Part shown: piece by piece, positions 7,291-17,175 of the stretch | Position numbering within the stretch: the first letter of the stretch is position 1 | Layout: each line of letters begins with the position of its first letter | NCBI GenBank assembly: GCA_023701285.1 | Contig: JAMPXH010000033.1 | Span: forward strand, 1-37,224 | Source: Candidatus Didemnitutus sp. | GTDB taxonomy: Bacteria > Verrucomicrobiota > Verrucomicrobiia > Opitutales > Opitutaceae | Length of the DNA: 37,224 bases | Direction of reading: 5' to 3' | Notes under the pieces: model-generated | The model's database searches: none | What the model was told of the DNA's origin: nothing | What the model saw: the letters and a program-made list of their open reading frames with translations, nothing else | Made by a program: the position numbers and the translations under genes

Positions 7291-7438
7291 CATGGCCGCG
7301 CGGGTGGTCAAGACCACGCTGCCGCACGGCGGGCGCACGCAGGCGCCGGCACGGGCTTGCTCACAAGGCGGTGTTCAAAAAATTGTGCACAATCCGGGAT
7401 TGCCGGCTTCGTCCGGTCCCGCAACAACTGCACCTTCG

Positions 7439-8860
7439 ATGGTTCAGCCTGGCTCCGACAATCCCGACCGCCCGACCTCGCGCCGCAGCGCCTTGCGCGG
7501 GGATGCGTCCGCCGCCTTGGCCGCCAGTGGCCGGGAGATGCCGTGGAGCGAGGAGGCCGAGCAACACGTCATCGCCTGCTGCTTGCTCGACGGCAGCGAT
7601 ACCATCGCGCGCTGCATGGAGTCCCGGATTTCGGCCGACTCCTTCTTCTCCGCGGCGAACCGGCTCATCTTCGAGACGATGGTCGAGATCTACCAGAAGT
7701 CGCCGCCGGTGACGCTGGAGGTCCTGGCCGAGGAACTGCGGACGCGCCGCCACCTCGAGGCGATCGGCGGGGTCCCTTATCTCATCCAGATCACGGGCAA
7801 AATCCCCACGACCGCACACGCCGGCTACTTCATCGAGAAGGTCCGCGAGAAGCACCTCTTGCGCGAGCTGATCAAGACGGCCACCGGCGCGGTCGAGCAA
7901 TGCTACAGCTTCACGGGCGGACTGGAGGAGTTCATCGACCGCGTGGAGCAGGATCTTTTCAAGGTCACCCAGGACCGCGTGAGCGACTCCGCCGCGGAAA
8001 TCAAGGAGGCGATGAAAGATGCCCACACCGTCATCGCGAAGCTCCTCATGAAGAAGGGCGAGCTGACGGGCGTGACGTCGGGGTTCAAGGACCTCGACCA
8101 GATGACCTTCGGCTTCCAGCGGCAGGAAATGATCATCATCGCGGCGCGCCCCTCGATGGGTAAGACCTCGTTCGCGCTGAACATCGCGGAAGCCGCCGCC
8201 CTGCCCAAGAAAGGCGACCCGGTGCCGACCCTGATCTTCTCGCTCGAAATGAGCGCCTCGCAGCTTGCCTTGCGCATGCTGTGCTCGCGTTCCCGGGTGA
8301 ATCTGAAGCTGCTGCGCGACGGCTTGGTCAGCAAGAACGGCGAGGAGGTCAACGCCCTCGGTCGCACCGCGGAGGAGTTCAAGAAGGCTCCCATCCTGAT
8401 CGACGACTCCTCGAATCTCACGATCATGGAGATGCGCGCGAAGGCCCGGCGCATCTACGCCCGCAAGAAGCTCGGCCTGATCATCGTCGACTATTTGCAA
8501 TTGCTGAACGGCACGGATCCCCGCGCGCCGCGCGAACAGCAGGTCGCCGAGGTCTCCCGCGGATTAAAGGCCATGGCGAAGGAACTCGACCTCCCCATCC
8601 TTGTCCTGTCCCAGCTTAACCGCTCTTCTGAGAAGGAGAACCGCACGCCCCGACTCTCGGACTTGCGCGAATCCGGCTCGATCGAGCAAGACGCCGACGT
8701 GGTTCTGATGCTGTCCCGCCCCAAGGATGCCGACGAAAAATTCCAAACTGCAGCCAACGCGGCGGACTTAATCGTTGCCAAGCAGCGTAACGGCCCGGTA
8801 GGTGATTTGAAATTAACTTTCATTCAAGAAATTACGCGCTTTGAAAACTTCACTCCGTAG
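7439..8860 (+). CDS. dnaB: Replicative DNA helicase DnaB
   Basis: This is the ring helicase that unwinds DNA at the fork. From ATG 7439 the protein has 473 residues: a short disordered N-terminus, the N-terminal domain from EMPWSEEAEQHVIACCLLDG, and a RecA-like ATPase domain with Walker A RPSMGKT (about 237-243), Walker B LIIVDYLQLL (about 347-356), LVLSQLNRS and the late motif DLRESGSIEQDADVV. An in-frame ATG at 7292 would add 49 residues with no domain character and lies right behind the terminator, so 7439 is preferred; neither has a clear Shine-Dalgarno. The stop overlaps the bamA start by 20 bases, an unusual pairing of replication and outer-membrane assembly. Confidence 0.92.
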   Translation: MVQPGSDNPDRPTSRRSALRGDASAALAASGREMPWSEEAEQHVIACCLLDGSDTIARCMESRISADSFFSAANRLIFETMVEIYQKSPPVTLEVLAEELRTRRHLEAIGGVPYLIQITGKIPTTAHAGYFIEKVREKHLLRELIKTATGAVEQCYSFTGGLEEFIDRVEQDLFKVTQDRVSDSAAEIKEAMKDAHTVIAKLLMKKGELTGVTSGFKDLDQMTFGFQRQEMIIIAARPSMGKTSFALNIAEAAALPKKGDPVPTLIFSLEMSASQLALRMLCSRSRVNLKLLRDGLVSKNGEEVNALGRTAEEFKKAPILIDDSSNLTIMEMRAKARRIYARKKLGLIIVDYLQLLNGTDPRAPREQQVAEVSRGLKAMAKELDLPILVLSQLNRSSEKENRTPRLSDLRESGSIEQDADVVLMLSRPKDADEKFQTAANAADLIVAKQRNGPVGDLKLTFIQEITRFENFTP

Positions 8861-11180
8861 TCCGGCGTTCCGGGCTTTCGTTTTCCTTTTTGTCCTTTTT
8901 ACCGGCGCGGTTGGCCTCTGGGCCCAACAGCAGCCGCCCCCCCCGGCCCAGATCGGCAAGCTGACGGTGAAGTTCGTCGGCGTGTCCAACGTCAGCGAGC
9001 AGGTCGTCCGGGCCAACATGTCCTTGCGCGAGGGCACGCCGCTCGATGAGTCGCTCATCGACCGCGACATCCGTTCCCTCTACCGCACCGGCCTGTTCGA
9101 GTTCATCGAGGTCAAACGCGAGGAGCTGTCGGAGACGGCGGTCAACCTCGTCTTCGAGGTCACACCCAAATACCGTGTGCTCGACGTCCGTTTCGAGGGC
9201 AACAAGGCCTACAAGGAGCGCCGCCTCCGCCGCGAGCTGAAGACCCTCCAGAACGGCCCGCTCGACGAACGCCAAGTGAAGGAGGACTCGGAGAAAATCT
9301 ACGAGTATTACCAGAAGAACGGCTACAACCAGGCCCAGGTCTCCTACACCATCGACCGCAACCGCAGCACCGGCTTCGGCACCGTCACCTTCAAGATCCG
9401 CGAAGGCGCGAAGGTGAAGATCAGCTCCATCCGCTTCGTCGGCAACGACAACGTCAAGGCCCGCCGCCTCCGCAAGGAGATGGAGACGAAGAAGTGGCAT
9501 CCCTTCTCCTGGATCACCGGCGGCGGCCGCTTCAAGGACGACGAGTTCGACGAGGACCTCGAGAAGCTGCGCGACTACTACCGCGAGGAAGGTTACCTCG
9601 ACGTCGAGATCGCCGAGGACAAGGTCACCTTCGACTATCCCTCCGCCAGCAAGCTCGTCATCACCATCCGCGTGGAAGAAGGCCGCAAATACCGCGTCGG
9701 CGACATCACTTTCAAGGGCAACAAAATCCATCCGTCGCGCCTGCTCGGCCTCGTCGTCCGCCAGCGCAAGGGCACCACCTTCGTGCCCTCCAAGCTCGAT
9801 AAGGACGTCGAGAACCTCGAGGACTTCTACGGTCGCAGCGGCCACCTCGACACCCGCGTGCGCCTCAACCGTAAACCCAATCTCCAGACCGGCGATATCG
9901 ACGTCGAATACGAGATCACCGAGAGCGAGAAATTCCAGGTCGAGTCCGTCAACATCGAGGGCAACTCCAAGACCAAGAGCATCGTCATCCTCCGCGAACT
10001 CGTGCTCGGCCCCGGCGACGTGTTCGACTCCGTGCGCATGAAGATCTCGAAGGCGCGCCTCGAGAACACGCGCTTCTTCGACGACGTGAACGTGACGCCC
10101 GAGTCGACCAACATCCCCGGTCGCCGCAACCTGCGCGTCGCGGTCAAGGAAGCCCGCACGGGCAACCTGACCTTCGGTGCCGGCTTCAGCTCGCTCGAAC
10201 GCGCCGTGGTCTTCGCCGAAATCACCCAGTCGAACTTCGACCTGTTCAACCGGAAGTCCTTCTTCCAGGGCGACGGCCAGAAGTTCCGCCTGCGCCTCCA
10301 GCTCGGTTCCGAGTCCAGCGAAGTCGTGCTCGCCTTCGAGGAGCCCTGGCTCTTCGAGCGCGAACTGGCGCTGGGCTTCCAGCTCTTCCGCACGACCTCC
10401 GAATACCAGAGCGCCTACTACGAGGAAATCCGCACCGGCGGCCAGATCTACATGCGCAAGCGCCTCTTCGGCCTCATCGAAGGCACGGCGACCTACACTT
10501 ACGAAATCGTCGACATCGACAACGTCGACGCCTCCGCGCCCGCCGTGATCCAAGGCCTCGCCGGTCAGACCTCGGTCTCCAAAGCCGGCTTCGCCCTCCT
10601 GCGCGACACGCGCGACAAGATCATCAACACCACGCGCGGCAACCGCGTGGAACTCATCACCGAGGTCGCCGGCGGCCCGCTCGGAGGCGACGTCGACTAT
10701 TACCGCCTGGAGTTCCGCGGTTCCCAGTTCTACCCGGTCTTCGAATTCCAGGATCAGGTCCTCGCCCTCATCGCCCGCGGCGGCGTGGTGCAGGATTTCG
10801 GCGACAGCACGGACGTCCCGTTCTACGACCGCTACTTCCTCGGCGGACCGCAGACGCTGCGCGGCTTCGAGTATCGTGAGGTCGGCCCGAAGGACCAGTT
10901 CGGCGAGCCGCTCGGTGGCAAGTCCTACGGCTTCTTCTCGGCCGAATACTCGTTCGATATCGTCAAACCGATCCGCTTCGCCGTGTTCTACGACGGCGGC
11001 TTTGTGAATCGCGGGGCCTACGACTTCTCGCCCGGCAACTGGAACGACAACTTCGGCTTCGGTCTCCGTCTCTTCGTCGCCGGCGCCCCGCTGAGCCTCG
11101 ATTTCGGCATCCCGCTGACCGGCGATCGCTTCAACAAGAAGGGCAGCCAGTTCAACTTCTCCTTCGGCACCCGCTTCTGA
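8841..11180 (+). CDS. bamA: Outer membrane assembly factor BamA
   Basis: BamA inserts beta-barrel proteins into the outer membrane. The 779-residue protein has a signal peptide (about 1-29, with FVFLFVLFTGAVGLWAQ), five POTRA repeats (about 38-430, marked by repeated patterns such as VLDVRFEGNKAYKERRLR and YRVGDITFKGNKIHPSRL) and a C-terminal barrel (about 440-779). The barrel contains the lid-lock motif TLRGFEYREVGP and ends in an aromatic residue (FSFGTRF), as outer-membrane barrels do. The start is TTG at 8841, chosen because it opens the signal peptide; no ATG is available before the first POTRA. It overlaps the end of dnaB. It is followed by skp and lpxD, the classic envelope cluster. 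Confidence 0.95.
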   Translation: MKTSLRSPAFRAFVFLFVLFTGAVGLWAQQQPPPPAQIGKLTVKFVGVSNVSEQVVRANMSLREGTPLDESLIDRDIRSLYRTGLFEFIEVKREELSETAVNLVFEVTPKYRVLDVRFEGNKAYKERRLRRELKTLQNGPLDERQVKEDSEKIYEYYQKNGYNQAQVSYTIDRNRSTGFGTVTFKIREGAKVKISSIRFVGNDNVKARRLRKEMETKKWHPFSWITGGGRFKDDEFDEDLEKLRDYYREEGYLDVEIAEDKVTFDYPSASKLVITIRVEEGRKYRVGDITFKGNKIHPSRLLGLVVRQRKGTTFVPSKLDKDVENLEDFYGRSGHLDTRVRLNRKPNLQTGDIDVEYEITESEKFQVESVNIEGNSKTKSIVILRELVLGPGDVFDSVRMKISKARLENTRFFDDVNVTPESTNIPGRRNLRVAVKEARTGNLTFGAGFSSLERAVVFAEITQSNFDLFNRKSFFQGDGQKFRLRLQLGSESSEVVLAFEEPWLFERELALGFQLFRTTSEYQSAYYEEIRTGGQIYMRKRLFGLIEGTATYTYEIVDIDNVDASAPAVIQGLAGQTSVSKAGFALLRDTRDKIINTTRGNRVELITEVAGGPLGGDVDYYRLEFRGSQFYPVFEFQDQVLALIARGGVVQDFGDSTDVPFYDRYFLGGPQTLRGFEYREVGPKDQFGEPLGGKSYGFFSAEYSFDIVKPIRFAVFYDGGFVNRGAYDFSPGNWNDNFGFGLRLFVAGAPLSLDFGIPLTGDRFNKKGSQFNFSFGTRF

Positions 11181-11209
11181 TTATCTCACCTCTCCAACCA
11201 CCTACCCTT

Positions 11210-11902
11210 ATGAAAAAGATCACCCGCACCCTCCTTGCCTTGGCCGGCCTGACCGCTGCCTCGGCGCTGTTCGCCCAACCGGCGCTCAAGGTCGTGGTCG
11301 TCGACATGGCCCGTGTCTACGACACCCACTACAAGACCGAGGAAGCCAACGCCAAATTCAACGACGCCGCCCAGCGCGCGCAGGAGCAGCTCGATCAGCT
11401 CACCAAGCAGCTCCAGTCCGCCGAGGAGGAATACAAGGTCCTCGTCGAGGAGTCCAACAGCACGATCAAGAGCCAGCAGGCCCGCGATCAGGCCAAGGCC
11501 GACTCGCAGAAGAAGATCGAGGACATGCGCCGCATCCAGGCCGAGGCGCAGAACTTCCGCGTCAACACCCAGCGCTCGCTCCAGCAGCGCGCCAAGATCC
11601 ATCGCGACAGCATCATGGATGAGATCATGAAAGTCGTGAACGACATCGCCCGCTCCCGCGGCGCGACCCTCGTGCTCGACAAGTCCGGCCCGAGCGTCTT
11701 CGGCGTTCCGGTGGTGCTGCACTCGGACCCCGGCTACGACATCACCGACGAAGTCGTGAAGGAAGTGAACAAGGACCGCCCGGCCTCCGCTCCGGCCGCG
11801 ACTCCCGCCAAACCGGCGACCGCTCCGCAGGCGACCACGCCCGCGCCCGCCAGCGGCGGTTTTACGGTCCCCGGTCTCACCGGTGAGCCGAAAAAGCCCT
11901 AA
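11210..11902 (+). CDS. skp: OmpH/Skp-family periplasmic chaperone
   Basis: It is predicted to hold unfolded outer-membrane proteins on their way to BamA. The 230-residue protein has a signal peptide (about 1-22, MKKITRTLLALAGLTAASAL then FAQ), the family's first strand VVVVDMARVYDTHYKTEEAN, a long coiled coil (about 50-150) forming the tentacles, and a closing strand ATLVLDKSG. The last 40 residues are a Pro/Ala/Thr-rich tail not found in E. coli Skp. It lies 29 bases after bamA and ends before a terminator at 11915-11944. Confidence 0.88.
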   Translation: MKKITRTLLALAGLTAASALFAQPALKVVVVDMARVYDTHYKTEEANAKFNDAAQRAQEQLDQLTKQLQSAEEEYKVLVEESNSTIKSQQARDQAKADSQKKIEDMRRIQAEAQNFRVNTQRSLQQRAKIHRDSIMDEIMKVVNDIARSRGATLVLDKSGPSVFGVPVVLHSDPGYDITDEVVKEVNKDRPASAPAATPAKPATAPQATTPAPASGGFTVPGLTGEPKKP

Positions 11903-11914
11903 CGCACACTTGCC

Positions 11915-11944
11915 AAGCCCTGTTCCCCGGAACAGGGCTTTTTT
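11915..11944 (+). terminator. Intrinsic terminator between skp and lpxD
   Basis: A GC-rich stem AAGCCCTGTT / AACAGGGCTT, extendable by two pairs, is followed by a T-run. The lpxD ATG begins six bases after the T-run. Confidence 0.85.
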
Positions 11945-11950
11945 GTCGCC

Positions 11951-13003
11951 ATGCAGGTCGCCTTCACCCCCGCCGAAATTGCCGGCTTCGTCGCTGCCGA
12001 GCGCGCCGCCGGCACCACCGCCCGCACCATCCGCGATATCGCCTCGCTGAAAACCGCGCAACCCGGCGATCTCTCCTTCCTCGGCAACCCGAAATACCGG
12101 GCCGACGTCGCCGCGACGCGCGCCTCGCTCATCTTGGTGCCGCTCGATCATGTCGGCGAGCCGCAGGCGGACCAGCAGTTCCTTTACGTCAAGAATCCCT
12201 CCGCGGCGCTCGCCCGACTGTGCGCCCGCATCGAGCAGCAACTCTGGCCCAAACCGGCACCCGGCATCCATCCCACCGCGGCCGTGGCTCCGGGAGCGCG
12301 GGTGGCGCCGAGTGCGACTGTCGGGCCGCTTTGCGTGGTGGAGGAGGGCGCCGAGATCGGTGAAGGATCTCATTTACAGGCCTCGGTGTTCGTCGGGCGG
12401 GACGCCCGCATCGGCGCCGGTTGCTGGATCATGCCCGGCTGCGTGATCGCCGCCGCCTGCGAGTTGCGCGATCGCGTGCGGCTCCAGCCCGGAGTGATCG
12501 TCGGGTCCGACGGCTTCGGCTACGAATTCGTCAACGGCCGCCACGAGAAGGTGCCGCAGATCGGCCTCGTGGTGATCGAGGAGGACGTCGAGATCGGCGC
12601 CAACTCCACCATCGATCGCGCCCGTTTCAGCCGCACCGTGATCGGCGAGGGCACCAAAATCGACAACCTCGTGCAGGTCGGCCACAACGTCATCATCGGC
12701 AAACACTGCATCCTCTGCGCTCAAGTCGGCATATCCGGCAGCACCACACTTGAGGATTATGTCATTCTCGGCGGCCAGGCGGGCATCGGCGGCCACATCA
12801 CCCTGGGCAAGGGCACCAAGGCCGGTGGCCAGACCGGCATCGCCGCGGACACGCCTCCCGGCAGCTACCTGAACGGCACCCCGGCGTTGCCCTACATGGC
12901 CGAGCGCCGGTTGCAGATCCTGCATCAGAAGCTCCCGGATTTGTTCAAGCGGGTCGAATACCTCGAACAACGTCTGGAAAAGACTTCCGCCTCCGCGCAA
13001 TAA
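11951..13003 (+). CDS. lpxD: UDP-3-O-acylglucosamine N-acyltransferase LpxD
   Basis: This enzyme adds the second acyl chain in lipid A synthesis. The 350-residue protein has the uridine-binding N-terminal domain (about 1-100, [10 protein letters not shown]), then a left-handed beta helix of hexapeptide repeats (about 105-320) with the LpxD signature [13 protein letters not shown] and the catalytic His 245 in [10 protein letters not shown]. The C-terminal helix (about 320-350) ends the fold. The ATG at 11951 sits six bases behind the T-run of the skp terminator, with no Shine-Dalgarno, yet no later start would keep the N-terminal domain. Expression may depend on read-through or on a promoter inside skp. 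prs follows after 18 bases. Confidence 0.95.
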   Translation: MQVAFTPAEIAGFVAAERAAGTTARTIRDIASLKTAQPGDLSFLGNPKYRADVAATRASLILVPLDHVGEPQADQQFLYVKNPSAALARLCARIEQQLWPKPAPGIHPTAAVAPGARVAPSATVGPLCVVEEGAEIGEGSHLQASVFVGRDARIGAGCWIMPGCVIAAACELRDRVRLQPGVIVGSDGFGYEFVNGRHEKVPQIGLVVIEEDVEIGANSTIDRARFSRTVIGEGTKIDNLVQVGHNVIIGKHCILCAQVGISGSTTLEDYVILGGQAGIGGHITLGKGTKAGGQTGIAADTPPGSYLNGTPALPYMAERRLQILHQKLPDLFKRVEYLEQRLEKTSASAQ

Positions 13004-13021
13004 CCGATACCCCCGCAGCGA

Positions 13022-13969
13022 ATGAAGGACACGCGCCTCAAAATTTTCTCGGGTTCATCCAATCGCTCGCTCGCGGAAGAGATTTGCCAGTCCATCGGCG
13101 TCCCGCTCGGCGAGGCGACCGTCACGTGCTTCCCGGACGGCGAATCCTTCGTCAAGATCAACGAGAACATCCGCGGCGCCGACGTCTACATCATCCAGTC
13201 GACCTGCCCGCCGACGAACCATCACCTGATGGAACTGTTGATCATGATCGATGCCGCGCGGCGCGCCTCCGCGGCTCGCATCACGGCCGTCATCCCTTTC
13301 TACGGTTACGCCCGCCAGGACCGCAAGGACCAGCCCCGCGTGCCCATCACGGCCAAGCTCGTCGCCAACCTGCTCACCGCCGCCGGCGCCAACCGCATCC
13401 TCACGATGGATCTGCACAGCCAGCAGATCCAGGGCTTCTTCGACCTGCCGGTCGACCACCTCTTCGCCTCGCCCGTTTTCTTCCAGTATCTGGCGTTGAA
13501 GCGCAGCCCCAAGCTCGTCGTCTGCTCGCCCGACGTCGGCGGCATGAAGATGGCCGCGGCCTACGCCGATTCGCTCGGCGCCTCGCTGGCGCTCGTGGCC
13601 AAGAAGCGCGTCAACGCGACGACCGTCGAGGCCATCAATATCGTCGGCGAGGTCGACGGCTGCGACGTGCTGCTGGTCGACGACATCACCGAGACCGCCG
13701 GCACCATCACCGCCGCCGCCAAGATCCTGCGCGAGCACGGCGCCAAGAGCGTGCGGGCCGCCATCAGCCACTGCGTGCTCGGGGATGTCGCCTACGACCG
13801 CTTGAAGTCCGGCCACCTCGACGAGTTGATCACCACCAACTCCGTGCCGGTCGACCCGCGCGATCTGCCCATCACCGTGTTGAGCATCGCCCCGCTGCTC
13901 GGCGAGGCGATCGTGCGCATCAACAGCAACGAGAGCGTCACGAGCCTTTTTAAGATCAAGGGCTTCTGA
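13022..13969 (+). CDS. prs: Ribose-phosphate pyrophosphokinase
   Basis: It makes PRPP from ribose 5-phosphate and ATP for nucleotide, His and Trp synthesis. The 315-residue length matches class I enzymes. Motifs in order are FSGSSNRSLAEEIC, FPDGESFVKINENIRG, YYGYARQDRK-like FYGYARQDRKDQPR, MDLHSQQIQGFFDLPVDHL, VCSPDVGGMKMA and the PRPP loop LLVDDITETAGTITAAAKIL. There is no Shine-Dalgarno before ATG 13022. It supplies the substrate of PyrE, encoded 2 kb away on the other strand. Confidence 0.95.
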   Translation: MKDTRLKIFSGSSNRSLAEEICQSIGVPLGEATVTCFPDGESFVKINENIRGADVYIIQSTCPPTNHHLMELLIMIDAARRASAARITAVIPFYGYARQDRKDQPRVPITAKLVANLLTAAGANRILTMDLHSQQIQGFFDLPVDHLFASPVFFQYLALKRSPKLVVCSPDVGGMKMAAAYADSLGASLALVAKKRVNATTVEAINIVGEVDGCDVLLVDDITETAGTITAAAKILREHGAKSVRAAISHCVLGDVAYDRLKSGHLDELITTNSVPVDPRDLPITVLSIAPLLGEAIVRINSNESVTSLFKIKGF

Positions 13970-14019
13970 GGCGGTTGCGGAACCGCTCGGGCTGGCTAGT
14001 GTCCGAGCCAACTCTCCCT

Positions 14020-15441
<1,422 letters not shown>

Positions 15442-15465
15442 CGCGTTCCGACTCCCGGATAAATG

Positions 15466-15493
15466 ACAAGGCGCGCCCGCGGGCGCGCCTTGT
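15466..15493. terminator. Bidirectional hairpin after the HtrA-like gene
   Basis: A near-perfect 13-bp inverted repeat (15466-15478 with 15481-15493) very rich in GC. The downstream bases TGTTGTT are only moderately T-rich, so termination is likely but not certain. Confidence 0.6.
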
Positions 15494-15496
15494 TGT

Positions 15497-15516
15497 TCGC
15501 TCAGCTTGCTGAGCGA
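15497..15516. repeat. Second short hairpin in the convergent intergenic region
   Basis: A perfect 8-bp stem TCGCTCAG / CTGAGCGA with loop CTTG lies four bases after the hairpin at 15466-15493. Confidence 0.5.
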
Positions 15517-15611
15517 CGAGCGATCTGCGTGCTTCGCGCGATAGCTTAACCGGACTCATGCAGTTGATCGAAATTTGATGCCGCACTGCCTCAGATCAGT
15601 CACTCCCGACT

Positions 15612-15708
15612 GATGAGCTCCTGATAATTTGATGGTCGCCGCTGTCCCAGCGGCGACAGGCGTCGGTAGGGACACCGACGCCCACCTCCTGCATGATCCC
15701 GGCTCAGC
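15612..15708 (-). repeat. Dispersed two-hairpin intergenic repeat, copy 1
   Basis: This 97-base unit on the minus strand matches the plus-strand unit at 25170-25266. The first 76 bases differ at one position and the last 13 agree; the mismatches cluster between them. It holds two palindromes: GCGTCGGT/ACCGACGC with loop GTCCCT, and GTCGCCGCT/AGCGGCGAC with loop GGGAC. An extra 14-mer, GCATGAGTCCGGTT on the minus strand, lies beyond it at 15548-15561 and recurs beyond copy 2. The repeat begins at the pyrE stop codon. Confidence 0.85.
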
Positions 15709-16270
15709 TGCCGGGCTTCGTCGCCGGCAGGGCGGCGAGCTCGGGCGGCAACTGGTCGGCCGGGTAGGTCGGGTAGCTCATTTCCAGCAGCGAGATCGTC
15801 GGCACGCTGAACTTGGCCTGACCCTGGCTGCGGTCGACGAGCACCGCGACTGCGACCGGCTGGCCACCGGCCTTGGTGATGATGTCGAGGCACTCCTGCA
15901 CCCGGCCGCCGCGGGTGATGACATCCTCCACAACGAGGATCTTCTCGCCCGGGGCGATCGTGAATCCGCGGCGCATCACCAGCACGTTCTGCTCCTTTTC
16001 CGCGAAGATGAAGCGCGAGCGGGCCTGGCGCGCGATTTCCTGGCCGATGACCAGGCCGCCCATCGCGGGCGAGAACACCGTGGTGAATTCCAGCCCGTCC
16101 AGCTTGGCCTTCAGCAACGTGCCGAGGCGTTCGACCTCCGGCATGTATTGGCAGACTTGGGCGCACTGGAAGAAATGCCCGCTGTGCAGGCCCGAGCGCA
16201 GGACAAAATGGCCCCGCAACAGGGCCTTGGTGCGCGTGAAGATTTCGATCACCTCTTGCTGGACATCCAT
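15704..16270 (-). CDS. pyrE: Orotate phosphoribosyltransferase
   Basis: It joins orotate and PRPP to form OMP in pyrimidine synthesis. From ATG 16270 the protein has 188 residues with LLRGHFVLRSGLHSGHFFQC near the start, TTVFSPAMGGLVIGQEIA, and the PRPP-binding loop ILVVEDVITRGGRV (about 111-124). The start at 16270 is chosen because a reading from ATG 16336 would add 22 residues of no family character and run across the divergent gene's start region. The C-terminal stop lies inside the dispersed repeat. The divergent HTH-MBL gene begins 58 bases away, so the two share a very short promoter region. Confidence 0.9.
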   Translation of the reverse strand: MDVQQEVIEIFTRTKALLRGHFVLRSGLHSGHFFQCAQVCQYMPEVERLGTLLKAKLDGLEFTTVFSPAMGGLVIGQEIARQARSRFIFAEKEQNVLVMRRGFTIAPGEKILVVEDVITRGGRVQECLDIITKAGGQPVAVAVLVDRSQGQAKFSVPTISLLEMSYPTYPADQLPPELAALPATKPGS

Positions 16271-16328
16271 GCCCGAAAACGTGTGGCAATCGCGGCCGAA
16301 ATGGAATTCATTTCTCCCGTCTGTCGCC

Positions 16329-17174
16329 ATGTCCACGCTTGCCGCACCCGCGCTCGAGGATGAATTGGGGGACGTGCTGGAAAAGGCCGCCCGCCATGCG
16401 GCGCTGAGCTATGAAAAACTGGCGGCGGCGGCGGATGTGGATCTCTCCCGCATCCAGGATGCCCTCGACTATCGCCCGGATCTCACGCCGGCCGAGTTGG
16501 GCCGGTTGGCGCAGGTGCTGCACTTGAACGAGGTCGGTCTTTGCGCGCTGGCGGCCAACGCCTATCCCCGCCCCGAGCTGTGCGCGCTGCCGTTCAGCCT
16601 TCATCCGTTGCGCATGCCCTTCGGCATCGGCGTGGCCAACGCTTACCTGCTTACCCAGGACGGCGTCACCGGGGTGCTGTTCGACACCGGCGCCAGCGGT
16701 GCGGAACTGCGCCGCGCCTGGCCGGCATCGATCAAGAAACTCGCGGCGGTGTTCGTCACGCATTACGAAGCGGAGCACATCGGCGGGCTCGACGACATCA
16801 TGCGCGACTTCGGCTTGAGTCATTTCTACGGTCCGCCGACCGGTCGTTGGCCGCGCTGTCTTGCGCTCGGCGAATCCCAGGCGGTGGAGGTCGCGGGCTT
16901 CGGCATCACGGCGTTGCTCACGCCCGGGCATGCGGCGGAGCACAACTGCTACATGGTGCGGCGACGCGGCGCGGGTGGGGACGCGGATCTGCTGATTTCG
17001 GGCGACCTGATTTTCGCGGGTTCGCTGGGCGGAGGCTATTTTTGCTGCCAGCGTCAGATGGTTCACGCGCGGCGCGTCCTGGAGAAATTGCCCGACCACG
17101 CGCTGATCGCCCCGGGACACGGACCGCTCTCCACGGCCGGAAACGAGCGTCGTTTCAACCCGTTCCTCGCCTGA
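16329..17174 (+). CDS. HTH domain fused to a metallo-beta-lactamase fold with altered metal motif
   Basis: The 281-residue protein has an N-terminal helical HTH-like domain (about 15-75, with LSYEKLAAAADVDLSRIQDA and a second helix pair) and a metallo-beta-lactamase fold (about 95-275) of the glyoxalase II-like type. The usual HxHxDH motif is changed: H145-Y-E147-A-E149-H150. Other metal ligands remain: H201 in LLTPGHAAEH, D226 in ISGDLIF and H264 in IAPGHGP. Metal binding may therefore be altered or single-metal; hydrolase activity is uncertain. Substrate is unknown. The HTH may sense or regulate, or be only a structural cap. The gene is divergent from pyrE and its stop is one base from that of the convergent kinase gene. 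Confidence 0.8.
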   Translation: MSTLAAPALEDELGDVLEKAARHAALSYEKLAAAADVDLSRIQDALDYRPDLTPAELGRLAQVLHLNEVGLCALAANAYPRPELCALPFSLHPLRMPFGIGVANAYLLTQDGVTGVLFDTGASGAELRRAWPASIKKLAAVFVTHYEAEHIGGLDDIMRDFGLSHFYGPPTGRWPRCLALGESQAVEVAGFGITALLTPGHAAEHNCYMVRRRGAGGDADLLISGDLIFAGSLGGGYFCCQRQMVHARRVLEKLPDHALIAPGHGPLSTAGNERRFNPFLA

Positions 17175-17175
17175 A

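Noticed and set aside
7292-7438. N-terminal extension of DnaB
   Set aside because: It starts two bases after a terminator and encodes no recognisable domain; ATG 7439 is more likely.
8850-10553. Minus-strand open frame opposite bamA
   Set aside because: Shadow frame; the BamA domains are clear on the plus strand.
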